From: Pandoraea captiosa
GTDB lineage: Bacteria; Pseudomonadota; Gammaproteobacteria; Burkholderiales; Burkholderiaceae
DNA: 64,000 bases
Assembly: GCF_902459775.1 (NCBI RefSeq)
Contig: NZ_CABPSQ010000001.1
Span: 434,001 to 498,000 of the forward strand
Reading direction: 5' to 3'
The first letter of the stretch is position 1. Each line of letters opens with the position of its first letter. Of this stretch, positions 24,560 through 33,888 are shown piece by piece. The notes below the pieces were generated by a model that searched no databases, had not been told where the DNA came from, and was given only the letters and a program-made list of their open reading frames with translations. Position numbers and translations under genes: made by a program.

Positions 24560-25729
24560 ATGGAAAGCTTGACGAACTTGCTGGACGCCAAAGGCACGCC
24601 GCTCGACAGACAGCGGTTCACGTGGAAAGAGATGGTCGGCAAGCCGATCAGCAAACTCGACGACGACGCTTTCACGCGCGTGCGCGTCATTCTGATGAAT
24701 GGCGTGGAGAGCGACGCACTGCGCCTGAAGCACATTCTCTCGCGCATGTGCGGCGAACTTCGACTCCCGCTGGCTCAGGTCAGGCGTGTGGAGCAGCATC
24801 AGGCGACCATGGTCAACTGGCTGCTCTCTGCCGACCATTCGCCGATCGAGACCACCATTGCCTATGAGCAGGTGGCGGTGGAGGTGACCGCTGCCGTCGC
24901 GCAAGCCGAACCCGATCCGTATCAGGCGCAGACCTATCGCTTCGGGTTACTGGAAGATTTCGATCACCTCTACCGATATTCGGCGCTGCTCGATCGCGTG
25001 GAAGGCAAAGATGCCAACAACATCCTCCAGGGCTATACCGACATCGTGCCGGGCCGACCTACACGCGTTGAGCACCGCGCACCGCAGGACGACATTCGTC
25101 GCCCGTACGACCGCAAACAGGCCGCGCTGATCACAAAAATCCATGCGGCGATGCTCACGGGCGCCGAGTACCAGACACATGACTACTACATGACGATCGG
25201 GCCGACATTTGCCGACCCGGTCGCGCGTGCGCTCTACGCCGAGATCGCGTCCATCGAGGAGCAGCACGTGACCCAGTACGGCTGTCTGTCGGATCCGCAC
25301 GAGTCTCCGCTCGAGAAATGGCTCGTCCACGAGGCGATGGAGGCGTACGCCTATTACAGCTGCGTGGTTCACGAGCCCAATGCGCGCATCAAAGCGATCT
25401 GGGAGCGCTTCCTCGATTACGAGCTGGGGCATCTGAATCTCGTGTGCGAATTGTTCAAGCAACACGAGCGGCGTGATCCGGCGGAAGTCCTTGTCGGTCC
25501 GCTGCCCAAGCCCGTGGACATGCGCAGTCAGCGCGACTTCGTGCGGAGCGTGTTGCACGCGGAAGTGCAGATGGGGGCGAAGGGCAGCGAGTATGTCCCG
25601 TCGACAGACGCATCGGAAGCGTCTCGCGCCTATCGCGATGGACTGAACGCCGAAGGGTCGCCGACCGATACGGTGGCCGCTGGCTATCAATGGGCGCCCG
25701 GCACCGAACTCAGTGTGAAAGCTGAGTGA
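24560..25729 (+). CDS. Ferritin-like domain protein 1 (diiron-type)
   Basis: A 389-residue protein with a four-helix ferritin-like core. Two E-x-x-H motifs lie in the expected pair of helices: E233-x2-H236 (IEEQHVTQYG) and E288-x2-H291 (YELGHLNL). Additional Glu residues in HEAMEAYAYYS provide a likely further iron ligand. It therefore probably binds a diiron centre, but oxidase, storage or manganese-catalase-like activity cannot be told apart. The C-terminal 60 residues are extra and low in structure. Start ATG 24560 follows GGAGAGGG. It is the first of three ferritin-like genes in a row. Confidence 0.8.
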   Translation: MESLTNLLDAKGTPLDRQRFTWKEMVGKPISKLDDDAFTRVRVILMNGVESDALRLKHILSRMCGELRLPLAQVRRVEQHQATMVNWLLSADHSPIETTIAYEQVAVEVTAAVAQAEPDPYQAQTYRFGLLEDFDHLYRYSALLDRVEGKDANNILQGYTDIVPGRPTRVEHRAPQDDIRRPYDRKQAALITKIHAAMLTGAEYQTHDYYMTIGPTFADPVARALYAEIASIEEQHVTQYGCLSDPHESPLEKWLVHEAMEAYAYYSCVVHEPNARIKAIWERFLDYELGHLNLVCELFKQHERRDPAEVLVGPLPKPVDMRSQRDFVRSVLHAEVQMGAKGSEYVPSTDASEASRAYRDGLNAEGSPTDTVAAGYQWAPGTELSVKAE

Positions 25730-25761
25730 TGTGACGACGCGACCGTCATTTCCCCACAAGA

Positions 25762-25788
25762 CTTCCAGGACCTCCAGGACCTCCAGGA
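25762..25788. repeat. 9-bp tandem repeat CCTCCAGGA, three copies
   Basis: Three consecutive units (the first with one change) sit just before the second ferritin-like gene. Each unit contains AGGA, so each may act as a Shine-Dalgarno element; the last is eight bases from the ATG. Confidence 0.95.
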
Positions 25789-25795
25789 TATTGAG

Positions 25796-26518
25796 ATGAG
25801 CCTTCCCAACCGTGAGAACGTCAATCGAACCGGGTTTCTGTTCAACCCTGTCGACGGCCGCAAGTTGCGAGATTTCGCAGAAGCCCAACCACCGGATCCC
25901 GATGCGTCACCGTCATCGATTGCCGACATGCGCGCCACATGTGCCGCCGAGGCGGACGCGATCGGGTCGATACCGACGGATGGCATCTCGGGTATGCGGC
26001 CTGCAGGCACATCGACGAGCGTCACGGCGACCGCTGCGTCACCGATGTTCCTCGACCGCCTCGGAGAGCGACTTGCTTTCGAGCGCAGCGGCGTGCGCCT
26101 GTACGAAGCCCTGATCAGTAAAGTCGAAAACTGCGGTGACGACTATGGGCCAATGCAGGCGCGGCTCGCGCACTTCCGGGCTGAGGAGGCGGCGCATTTC
26201 GCGATGCTCGCCGATTGCATTCACCAACTCGGGGCCGATCCCACGGCGCAGACCCCAGCGGCTGATGTCTGCGGTGTCATGAGCATGGGGTTCATCCAGG
26301 TCTTGTCGGACCCGCGTACCGACGTTCCTCAGGCGCTCACGGCGCTGGTTGCCGTCGAGGCCGCAGATCAATGCGGCTGGGAATTGCTCATCGAGATGGC
26401 AAACGCGGAAGGGGTGCCCGAGATGGCGCAGGCATTTGGCGAGGCGCTGAAGCAGGAAAACGAGCATCTGAGCAGCGTCAAGCAATGGCTTTCCGAGATC
26501 GCGGCGGCTGGCGTGTGA
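25796..26518 (+). CDS. Ferritin-like domain protein 2 (diiron-type)
   Basis: A 240-residue protein. The first 80 residues are polar and probably disordered. The rest is a four-helix ferritin-like bundle with E131-x2-H134 (RAEEAAHFAML) and E221-x2-H224 (KQENEHLSSV), both of the diiron E-x-x-H type. Helices with FERSGVRLYEAL and VAVEAADQCGWELLIEM give the other Glu ligands. It follows protein 1 by 66 bases and precedes the YciF-like gene by about 65, so the three are probably one operon or regulon. Start ATG 25796 follows the AGGA-containing 9-bp repeat. Confidence 0.8.
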   Translation: MSLPNRENVNRTGFLFNPVDGRKLRDFAEAQPPDPDASPSSIADMRATCAAEADAIGSIPTDGISGMRPAGTSTSVTATAASPMFLDRLGERLAFERSGVRLYEALISKVENCGDDYGPMQARLAHFRAEEAAHFAMLADCIHQLGADPTAQTPAADVCGVMSMGFIQVLSDPRTDVPQALTALVAVEAADQCGWELLIEMANAEGVPEMAQAFGEALKQENEHLSSVKQWLSEIAAAGV

Positions 26519-26583
26519 GCCGTATGCCGTATCACGGGAGGGATTTGCGGACTTGCCGATTTTCAACGCAAACGGAGAGGTAC

Positions 26584-27093
26584 ATGAACGAATCACTTGA
26601 CCACCTGATCGACTGGCTTCGGGACGCATATGCGATGGAGAAGCACGCCGAAACCATGTTGAAAGCACAGGCGTCGCGGCTTGAGCATTACCCCGAGCTC
26701 AAGGTGCGAATCGAGCAGCACATCGAGGAGACCGTCGACCAGCAGAAATTGCTGGAGACCTGCCTTGATGGGCTGGGTAGCAGTCCATCCACGATGAAAG
26801 ACCTCACCGCCCGTGTGGGCGCATTCGGGCAGGCGCTCGGTGGTGGTCTTGCGTCTGACGAAGTGGTCAAGGGCGCGATGGCGGGCTATGTCTTCGAGAA
26901 CATCGAAATTGCGGCGTATACGACGCTCATCGCAGCGGCCAGGCAATGCGGACGTGACGACGTGCGCAAGACGTGCGAAATGATCTTGCCGCAGGAGATC
27001 GAGATGGCGCGCTGGTTGCTTGCTCACCTTCCGCAAGTGACGCAGACCTATCTGGCCCGCGACGCAGTCGACGACGACACGGCAAAGCGCTGA
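26584..27093 (+). CDS. DUF892 / YciF-like ferritin-fold stress protein
   Basis: A 169-residue DUF892 protein. The N-terminus reads MNESLDHLIDWLRDAYAMEK, as in the YciE/YciF family of ferritin-like proteins. Conserved blocks RIEQHIEETVDQQKLLE and YVFENIEIAAYTTL provide the putative metal ligands. E. coli YciF is a structurally characterised dimer induced by stress, with unproven function. It is the third ferritin-like gene of the cluster. ATG 26584 is preceded by GGAGAGGT. A strong terminator follows about 80 bases later, so the cluster ends here. Confidence 0.9.
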   Translation: MNESLDHLIDWLRDAYAMEKHAETMLKAQASRLEHYPELKVRIEQHIEETVDQQKLLETCLDGLGSSPSTMKDLTARVGAFGQALGGGLASDEVVKGAMAGYVFENIEIAAYTTLIAAARQCGRDDVRKTCEMILPQEIEMARWLLAHLPQVTQTYLARDAVDDDTAKR

Positions 27094-27400
27094 ACAGCCG
27101 CGACACCGGGCCCGGGACGGTCGATCTTGCATAGGGCAAGTCGATCACCACAAGCGTTCCCTCTTGTTCCCTCTTTGCCGCAGCATCGTCTGCGGCTTTT
27201 TTTGTTTTGCCGGGGGCGTCCGTTTCATCCGGAGCGGAAGACGACATTGCGACCCGTTGGCCCTTCTTCGTGCTAATCCTGATTTTCGTCAGAAAAATCG
27301 ATTTGCTATTCTCGCGTAATTAAAGGACTTCTAACAAGTTCGCCTGCCTTTTAAACGGCAGATCCAAGTCCGAATAAATCCCGAAAGAGGAGTTCGTCGA
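27094..27400. other. Intergenic region: terminator and autotransporter leader
   Basis: This gap holds the terminator at 27177-27203, an AT-rich stretch around 27275-27330 that probably contains the autotransporter promoter, and a CTGCC-loop-GGCAG hairpin at 27344-27361 in the leader. AGAGGAG precedes the TTG start. A minus-strand frame (27247 downward) has no ribosome-binding site and overlaps the terminator. Confidence 0.7.
27177..27203 (+). terminator. Rho-independent terminator after the YciF-like gene
   Basis: Arms GCCGCAG (27177-27183) and CTGCGGC (27190-27196), loop CATCGT, then seven T residues. Good strength; separates the ferritin-like cluster from the autotransporter. Confidence 0.92.
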
Positions 27401-30400
27401 TTGCGAGAAGACCGGATAAAAACATCACTTGCCGTTTCCACCTCCAGTGTATGGGACGGCAATTTGCGGAAGACGGGGTTGTTGGGTTCGAGGGTTTGTC
27501 ATCGTGCTGTCCTGACCACGGCGGTGACGGCGCTACTGCCGTCGGCGCAGGCGTTTGCGCAATGTGCAGCCGCGCCTGCCGCGCTTAGCGTCACGTCCGG
27601 GAGTTGCGTCGACGATGCGCTCACGGCGCGAGACAGTGCCGGACCTGCACCGGTAGTCGAGGTATCCGGCGCGGGAACCTACACCGGCAACTCGGTCGTC
27701 CTGACGGCCACCGGCACCAACTACGGGGCACACGCCACGGCGGGTGGCACGATTTCTTTGATCGGCACGTCCTCGGCTATCGCTTCGGTCAGCACGTCTG
27801 GCGCGTCGGGACATGGCCTTTATGCCGATAGCGGGGGGCAAATCACCGGAAGCCATACGTCCGTCGACACCAGTGACGTCGGCGCTTATGGCGTGGCGGC
27901 CGTCGGCGCGGGCAGCAGTGTGTCGCTCACCGATAGCGCGGTGAGCACCGGCGCGGACAACGCCCACGGCGCCTACGCTGCCGGCGGTGGTTCGGTTACC
28001 TTGACCCACACCGATGTTACGACGTATGGGACGGGCGCCTCTGCCGTCTTTGCAGACGCTGCGGGAACGGTGACCCTCACCAACCTGAACACGTACAGCT
28101 TTGGCGATAACGCTCCGGGCGCCGTCGCCTCAGGCGCGAACAGCAGCCTCTCCCTGAATAACACCTACGTGAACATCTACGGCAATGACAGTGCCGGGCT
28201 GTCTGCCACCGGTGGAGGAAAAATCACCGTCAATGGCGGCGCCATCGCGACCGGCGATTATTACGGAGGTATCGTCATTGCGAACGCTCCGGGCGTGCTT
28301 GCCCGAGGCACAGGCAGCAGCATTTCGATGAGCAATGGCGCGACGTCGGCGACGTATGGCGCCAACAGTCCCGGCCTGTGGGCCGATGCGGGTGGCCGCA
28401 TCGACTTTTCGGGCTACGGTGTCTTCACCTACCAACCCGATTCCGCCGGCGCCGTGGCGAGCGGCGCAGGCAGCACCGTCGCGCTGACGGGCACGATCGT
28501 CCGTACGTCGGGTCCTGCCGCAACTGGCGTGCGGGTCACCGACGCCGGTACGGTCGTCGTGACGGGCACCGAAATCACCACCGGGTTCAGGGTGACCGGA
28601 AGCAACCCGCCTGCGCTGCAGTTTCCCGGTGCGCAGATCGGCTTGCAGGCGTATGGCGTCGATGTGGTGGGGGCGGGAAGTCAAGCACAGGTCGAGCGGA
28701 GCAACATCACGACGCACGGCGATGGCGCCATCGGCGTTCGGGTCAGCCAGGGCGCGACAGCGATGATCACCGGTGGCTCCATCACCACAGCGGGAAACGC
28801 CGCACACGGGATCGCCGTCGTCAACGGCGGTGCGGTTGCCGCCTCAGGGACGACCGTCACAGTGAATGGACCCGGTGCCGCGCCGATCTATCTCGCGGGC
28901 AGCGGGCCGGGCACGGTGACGTTCACCGGTGGCAGCCTCGGCGCCACCAACGGTGCAATCGTGCTGGCCGAAGGCGGGACGGGTACGGTGTCGATCAACG
29001 GCGGTACGGCGATAACGCCTGCTGTGATCAACGGCCGACGCCTGCTCGCTCGCGTGACCGAGGATACGACGGGCACGTCGAGCCATCTGACGCTGAACAT
29101 TACGGGAATTCCATCGCTGACTGGCGACATCGTCGTTGACCCGTCGACCTTGACTTACAACCTTGCCGACAGCCAATGGACCGGCAATCTGACACTGATC
29201 GGTGCGGGCAATACGGCCAGCGCCAATCTGAGCGCGTCGCAATGGACGGGCGATTTGCTGGCCGATGCCGGCAATAGCGCTGACGTGACGCTGGCTCAGG
29301 GCAGTGTCTGGACGGGGTTGGCACGCAATGCGACCGATGTCTCGATCGACGCCTCCAGCGTCTGGAACGTCACAGGCGATTCGAACGCGACCGGTACCGT
29401 GACCAATGCCGGGTTAATCCAGTTCGTCCCGCGGCCGGGCGCCTACAGTACGCTGACAGTGGGCAGCTATACCGGCAGCGCAGCGAGTCGCATCGGTTTC
29501 AACACCTATCTTGGCGCCGACAACTCGCCGACCAATCTGCTGGTGATCGATGGCGGCCGGGCCAGCGGCACGACGTCCGTGATCGTCAACAACACGGGCG
29601 GCGCGGGTGCGCAAACCGTGGCGGACGGTATTCGGCTGGTGCGGGTCGATGGCGGAGGCACGACCACCGCGGGCGCCTTCACGCTGGGCCAGCGTGTGGC
29701 GGCTGGCGCATACGAGTACCAACTCTTTCGCGGCGGCAGCACTGATCCGAACGACTGGTTCCTTCGTTCGCATCTCGTCGATACTTCGACAGGTCCTGCC
29801 ACGTCGGGCAGCACGGAAATTCCGCTCTACCGACCGGAAGTGGCGCTCTACTCGCCAGTCCCGGCGATCGCGCGACAGATGGGCCTCTCCACGTTGGGGA
29901 CGCTGCACGAGCGCGTCGGCGAGGAGGAGAACTTGCGTGACTTGCCCGAACCGCGGGCCTATGCGAACGGCGCCTGGGGACGGGTGTTCGGCGCACGCGT
30001 GAGTAACCGATGGAGCGGGACGGTGGATGCGAGCGCGACGGGGAACCTGATCGGATTCCAGACAGGCCTCGACGTGTACCGTCGGACCACGGACAGTGGG
30101 CACCGGGACCATGCCGGGGTGTACGTGGCGTACGCCGACTACAACTCGCCGTCCGTACAGGGATTCGCGCTCGGCACGCAGAATCTGACGGTGGGGCGTC
30201 TGGTCATGAATGGTCCGTCAGTCGGCGGGTACTGGACACATTTCGGTCCGAGCGGCTGGTACCTCGATGCGGTGATGCAGGGCAGCTGGTACGACGCAAA
30301 AGCAACGTCCAACTATGGCGCCGGGATATCGACCAACGCCACGGCTTACGCGGGCTCGGTCGAGGCGGGTTATCCGTTCCGTTTCGGCGACGGCGGTGGC

Positions 30401-30811
30401 TGGCTGGTCGAGCCGCAAGCACAGATCGTCTATCAGGGGGTATCGGTAGGCCAGTCGCGAGACCAGTATTCGAGTGTGGACTGGAGCGCGGGCGGTGCCT
30501 GGACCGGGCGTCTGGGGGCACGGCTGCAATACACGACGCGCGACGGGCACGGCACGCTCTGGCAGCCCTACGCGCGAATCAATCTCTGGCACGTCTTCTC
30601 CGGTGCGGACAACACGCTTTTCGGGCAATCGTCCCCTACCGTCGAAACGCGCTTCGGCGACACGGCGATGGAGCTCGGCGGCGGCGTCACTGCACAGGTG
30701 AATCGGAAGTTGAGCTTTTACGCTCAGGCCAGCTACCGCTGGTCGCTCGACAGCGACCGCAATCGTCGTACTGCGACCGCCGGCACGTTAGGCCTTCGCT
30801 ACAACTGGTAA
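27401..30811 (+). CDS. Autotransporter adhesin-like protein (type V secretion)
   Basis: A 1136-residue type Va autotransporter. An extended, positively charged N-terminus ends in a signal sequence (TAVTALLPSAQAFA, cleavage near residue 53). The passenger runs to about residue 850 and is rich in G, A, S, T and V, with repeated short strands typical of a right-handed beta-helix (pertactin-like). The beta-barrel translocator starts near NGAWGRVFGARVSNRW and ends in an aromatic residue (LGLRYNW), as needed for BAM insertion. The start is a TTG at 27401, with AGAGGAG upstream; no in-frame ATG gives the signal peptide. It is likely an adhesin or surface-modifying factor; no protease or lipase motif is visible. 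Confidence 0.92.
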   Translation: MREDRIKTSLAVSTSSVWDGNLRKTGLLGSRVCHRAVLTTAVTALLPSAQAFAQCAAAPAALSVTSGSCVDDALTARDSAGPAPVVEVSGAGTYTGNSVVLTATGTNYGAHATAGGTISLIGTSSAIASVSTSGASGHGLYADSGGQITGSHTSVDTSDVGAYGVAAVGAGSSVSLTDSAVSTGADNAHGAYAAGGGSVTLTHTDVTTYGTGASAVFADAAGTVTLTNLNTYSFGDNAPGAVASGANSSLSLNNTYVNIYGNDSAGLSATGGGKITVNGGAIATGDYYGGIVIANAPGVLARGTGSSISMSNGATSATYGANSPGLWADAGGRIDFSGYGVFTYQPDSAGAVASGAGSTVALTGTIVRTSGPAATGVRVTDAGTVVVTGTEITTGFRVTGSNPPALQFPGAQIGLQAYGVDVVGAGSQAQVERSNITTHGDGAIGVRVSQGATAMITGGSITTAGNAAHGIAVVNGGAVAASGTTVTVNGPGAAPIYLAGSGPGTVTFTGGSLGATNGAIVLAEGGTGTVSINGGTAITPAVINGRRLLARVTEDTTGTSSHLTLNITGIPSLTGDIVVDPSTLTYNLADSQWTGNLTLIGAGNTASANLSASQWTGDLLADAGNSADVTLAQGSVWTGLARNATDVSIDASSVWNVTGDSNATGTVTNAGLIQFVPRPGAYSTLTVGSYTGSAASRIGFNTYLGADNSPTNLLVIDGGRASGTTSVIVNNTGGAGAQTVADGIRLVRVDGGGTTTAGAFTLGQRVAAGAYEYQLFRGGSTDPNDWFLRSHLVDTSTGPATSGSTEIPLYRPEVALYSPVPAIARQMGLSTLGTLHERVGEEENLRDLPEPRAYANGAWGRVFGARVSNRWSGTVDASATGNLIGFQTGLDVYRRTTDSGHRDHAGVYVAYADYNSPSVQGFALGTQNLTVGRLVMNGPSVGGYWTHFGPSGWYLDAVMQGSWYDAKATSNYGAGISTNATAYAGSVEAGYPFRFGDGGGWLVEPQAQIVYQGVSVGQSRDQYSSVDWSAGGAWTGRLGARLQYTTRDGHGTLWQPYARINLWHVFSGADNTLFGQSSPTVETRFGDTAMELGGGVTAQVNRKLSFYAQASYRWSLDSDRNRRTATAGTLGLRYNW

Positions 30812-30934
30812 CGCGGTTCCCGTAACAGTGCCGAGATCTGCGTAGCTCTCCTGACGAGTGCGCAGATTCTCGGGCTATATCGACGGCGTCGACCGCGTGA
30901 AGTCGGTGTCCCGCGTCAGAATGCGCGGCGCAAG

Positions 30935-30972
30935 AAAAAACCCGCACAGCCGAAAGACTGTGCGGGTTTTTC
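30935..30972. terminator. Bidirectional rho-independent terminator
   Basis: AAAAAACCCGCACAG and CTGTGCGGGTTTTT pair perfectly around an eight-base loop, with A/T tracts on both sides. It can end both the autotransporter (plus) and the tRNA-Pro transcript (minus). Confidence 0.95.
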
Positions 30973-30977
30973 TGTTC

Positions 30978-31054
<77 letters not shown>

Positions 31055-31366
31055 TGAGAGATGCGTCGGTGAAGATGCATCGCTCGAAAGAACGCGATTA
31101 TAGCAGAGCTTTTTGCGGGAAAGAAAGGGGACATGCCACTCCGACGCATCTTTTTTTCCTTCGCCAGCCACGCGACGCATCAACTCATTGAATCGCTTCC
31201 TTTTTTTGCGCGTCCCCTTCGCGCACACAACGTCCCGCTCCATCGCACACAGACCTCGCCACGGCGTTCGACACCCATGATGGTTATCCCGAATGTCGAA
31301 TTCGGAAGGCCTCACGATAATGGAATTCTGCCTAAATCCATTGCCCACGAGGCGCGGAGACAAGCG
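31055..31366. other. Intergenic region before the acyl-CoA synthetase gene
   Basis: The tRNA-Pro promoter probably lies at 31055-31110 (the AT-rich TATAATCGCG-like stretch near 31095 on the minus strand). The remainder has an open plus-strand frame in phase with the synthetase, but no family similarity or ribosome-binding site supports it as coding. Confidence 0.5.
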
Positions 31367-33055
31367 ATGCCGCACACCCAGGGATTTGGCGACGCGCGCG
31401 ATCTTCTGCTCGCGCAGCGCGCTCACTACGACGTGGCGTACCGCGATTTTCGCTGGCCGGTCCTCTCGCAATTCAACTGGGCGCTGGATTTCTTCGATCC
31501 GCAAGCGCAAGGCAACGACACACCCGCGCTCTGGGTGGTCGAGGAAGACGGCAGCGAAACACGTCTGTCGTTCGCCGAAATGTCCGCACGCTCGAACCGC
31601 GTTGCCAACTACCTGCGTGAACACGGTGTCGCACGGGGCGAGCGGGTATTGCTCATGCTGCCCAATCAGGTCGAACTGTGGGACCTCATGCTCGCCTGCA
31701 TGAAGCTCGGCGCTGTCATGATTCCGGCCACTACGCTGCTCGCCGCAGGCGATCTCGTGGACCGGCTCGAACGCGGCCGGGTGCGCCACGTTGTCACCAC
31801 CGCGCGAGACGCCCACAAGTTCGCTAACCTTGCCGGTGACTATCGGCGCATCGCCGTCGGCGATGACACCCCGGAGGGCTGGCTACCGCTCGCTCCCGCC
31901 TACGACAGTCCGCCCGAATTTGCGCCCGACGGCACCACGCTCGCCACCGACCCGCTGTTGCTGTACTTCACCTCGGGCACGACATCGCGTCCCAAGCTCG
32001 TGCTGCATACGCATCAGAGCTATCCCGTAGGCCATCTCGCGACGATGTACTGGATCGGCCTGCAACCCGGTGACGTCCACTGGAACATCAGTTCACCGGG
32101 ATGGGCGAAGCACGCCTGGAGCTGCTTCTTCGCGCCATGGAACGCCGGCGCCACGATCTTCATCTACAACTTCTCGCGTTTCGATGCGCGCGCTGCCCTC
32201 GAGACTGCCGCTCGCTGCGGCGTGACCACATTGTGTGCACCGCCGACCGTCTGGCGCATGATGATTCAGGAGGACCTCACCCGATACGCGGTGAAATTCC
32301 GCGAATTGATCGGCGCGGGCGAGCCGCTCAATCCCGAAGTGATCGATCAGGTCAGGCGTGCCTGGAACATTACGATCCGCGATGGGTACGGGCAAACGGA
32401 GACCTGTTGTCAGATCGGGAATTCGCCGGGACAGGTCGTCAAGGCGGGGGCGATGGGGCGCCCGATGCCGGGATATCGTGTCGTGTTGCTCGACCCCGAT
32501 GGCAAGGAAGCCGACGAGGGCGAAGTCGCGCTGGTGTTGTCGCCGCGACCGACCGGGTTGATGCAAGGCTATGAGGACGACGCCGGGAAGACCGCCGACG
32601 CCATGCGAGACGGCTACTATCACACCGGCGATGTCGCCATGCGCGACGAGCGGGGCTATTTCACCTACGTCGGCCGGGCTGACGATGTCTTCAAGGCATC
32701 CGACTATCGCATCAGTCCGTTCGAACTGGAGAGCGAAATCATCAAGCATCCGGCGGTGGCCGAGGCCGGTGTCGTGCCAAGTCCCGACCCGGTCAGACTG
32801 GCGGTGCCCAAAGCGTTTATCGCGTTGCGCGCCGGGTTTCAGGCCGACGACAAACTTGCGCTCGACATTCTCCAGTTCTGTCGCGATCAGCTCGCGCCTT
32901 ACAAACGCATTCGCCGCATCGAGTTCTGCGATTTGCCAAAGACGATCTCCGGCAAGATTCGCCGCGTCGAACTACGCCGCACCGAGGAAGGGCGCAGCCT
33001 CGAACTGCGTCGCGAGAGGGAGTTCTGGGATGTCGATTTCGCCGATCTGAAGTGA
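31367..33055 (+). CDS. Acyl-CoA synthetase (AMP-forming, ANL superfamily)
   Basis: A 562-residue AMP-binding enzyme that activates a carboxylic acid to its acyl-CoA via an acyl-adenylate. Motifs: the P-loop YFTSGTTSRPK starting at Y200, DGYGQTETCC (the A5 motif), YHTGDVAMRDERGYFTYVGR (A7/A8), and the catalytic lysine K530 in PKTISGKIRR. The sequence style is that of medium-chain or acetyl/benzoate-type ligases (ACSM/AcsA-like); the exact acid is not readable. Start ATG 31367 follows CGGAGA. A longer in-frame start exists 230 bases upstream. It converges on the TauE gene through a 9-bp repeat array. Confidence 0.92.
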   Translation: MPHTQGFGDARDLLLAQRAHYDVAYRDFRWPVLSQFNWALDFFDPQAQGNDTPALWVVEEDGSETRLSFAEMSARSNRVANYLREHGVARGERVLLMLPNQVELWDLMLACMKLGAVMIPATTLLAAGDLVDRLERGRVRHVVTTARDAHKFANLAGDYRRIAVGDDTPEGWLPLAPAYDSPPEFAPDGTTLATDPLLLYFTSGTTSRPKLVLHTHQSYPVGHLATMYWIGLQPGDVHWNISSPGWAKHAWSCFFAPWNAGATIFIYNFSRFDARAALETAARCGVTTLCAPPTVWRMMIQEDLTRYAVKFRELIGAGEPLNPEVIDQVRRAWNITIRDGYGQTETCCQIGNSPGQVVKAGAMGRPMPGYRVVLLDPDGKEADEGEVALVLSPRPTGLMQGYEDDAGKTADAMRDGYYHTGDVAMRDERGYFTYVGRADDVFKASDYRISPFELESEIIKHPAVAEAGVVPSPDPVRLAVPKAFIALRAGFQADDKLALDILQFCRDQLAPYKRIRRIEFCDLPKTISGKIRRVELRRTEEGRSLELRREREFWDVDFADLK

Positions 33056-33064
33056 GACGTGGCC

Positions 33065-33109
33065 GCCGACGTCGCCGATGTCACCGATGTCGACGATGTC
33101 GACGATGTC
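33065..33109. repeat. 9-bp tandem repeat, five copies
   Basis: Five units of the type GACGATGTC (variants GCCGACGTC, GCCGATGTC, ACCGATGTC) lie between the stop codons of two convergent genes, ten bases after the acyl-CoA synthetase stop. No hairpin or T-tract is present. Confidence 0.95.
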
Positions 33110-33114
33110 GCACC

Positions 33115-33888
33115 TCAGTGCATATGCTGAATCACCAGCTCCGCGCCCAACATCGCGAGGCCGACAAAGAAGCATCGACGAAAGACCGGTGCGCTCACAC
33201 GACCCCGCACCCATTGCCCGAAGAACATGCCACCCAGCGCGGGCGCGAGCGCCAGCAGCGATACGCCGATGGCGTGACCATGAAAGACGCCGTCGCGTGC
33301 CAGCCCGGCGGCGAGCGCCATCGTCGAGACGGTGAACGACAGACCCAGTGCCTGCACGAGGTCGTCCTTGTCCAGATCGAGCGCCTGCAGAAACGGTACG
33401 GCGGGGATCACGAAAACGCCGGTGGCTGCCGTCACCAGCCCGGTAATCACTCCGATACCGCCGCCCAGTGCGCTGACATGGGAGCTGCGCCAAGTCTTCG
33501 GCACCTTCGGGCGCACCGCCGCCAGCCCGAGCGCGGCGTAGACGAGCAGCGCGACTCCCAATGCCATGCCGGGCAGATTGCCGCCGTTCGCAAGCCATCC
33601 GCTGCCTGCCCACGTTCCGACGCAGATGCCGGCGAGCATCGGCCACAGGCGTTTGGCCAGCGCTGCGAAGCGTGGACCGGCCAGCAATTGCCAGATATTG
33701 GTGACGAGCGACGGCACGATCAGCAGTGCCGCCGCTTCGGCCGTTGGCATGGCCAGGCCAAGCAGCCCGACGGCCACCGTCGGCAAGCCCAGCCCGATCA
33801 CGCCTTTGACGAATCCGGCGAGCAAAAAGGTGACAAGGCCCAGCGACAGCAGGGGGAGAAGGTCGGCAAGTGTGTGTGCAGGCATCAT
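33115..33888 (-). CDS. TauE/SafE family sulfite/anion exporter
   Basis: A 257-residue inner-membrane protein of the TauE/SafE (DUF81) family. About seven to eight hydrophobic segments are visible. The N-terminal signature is LLAGFVKGVIGLGLPTVAVG, and the internal repeat reads GGGIGVITGLVTAATGVFVIP. Members export sulfite, sulfonate or related anions. No sulfur gene is adjacent. Start at ATG 33888, although the ATG at 33885 is equally possible. It converges on the acyl-CoA synthetase. Confidence 0.92.
   Translation of the reverse strand: MMPAHTLADLLPLLSLGLVTFLLAGFVKGVIGLGLPTVAVGLLGLAMPTAEAAALLIVPSLVTNIWQLLAGPRFAALAKRLWPMLAGICVGTWAGSGWLANGGNLPGMALGVALLVYAALGLAAVRPKVPKTWRSSHVSALGGGIGVITGLVTAATGVFVIPAVPFLQALDLDKDDLVQALGLSFTVSTMALAAGLARDGVFHGHAIGVSLLALAPALGGMFFGQWVRGRVSAPVFRRCFFVGLAMLGAELVIQHMH

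Noticed and set aside
26927-27247. Minus-strand frame of 106 residues starting MSSSAPDETDAPGKTKK
   Set aside because: No ribosome-binding site, it runs through the terminator after the YciF-like gene and antisense to that gene; composition changes halfway, so it looks like a shadow.
27401-30811. Many long antisense and alternative frames across the autotransporter, odhA, chemoreceptor and mrcA genes
   Set aside because: High GC and strong third-position bias create long open frames on the other strand; they lack domains and start signals.
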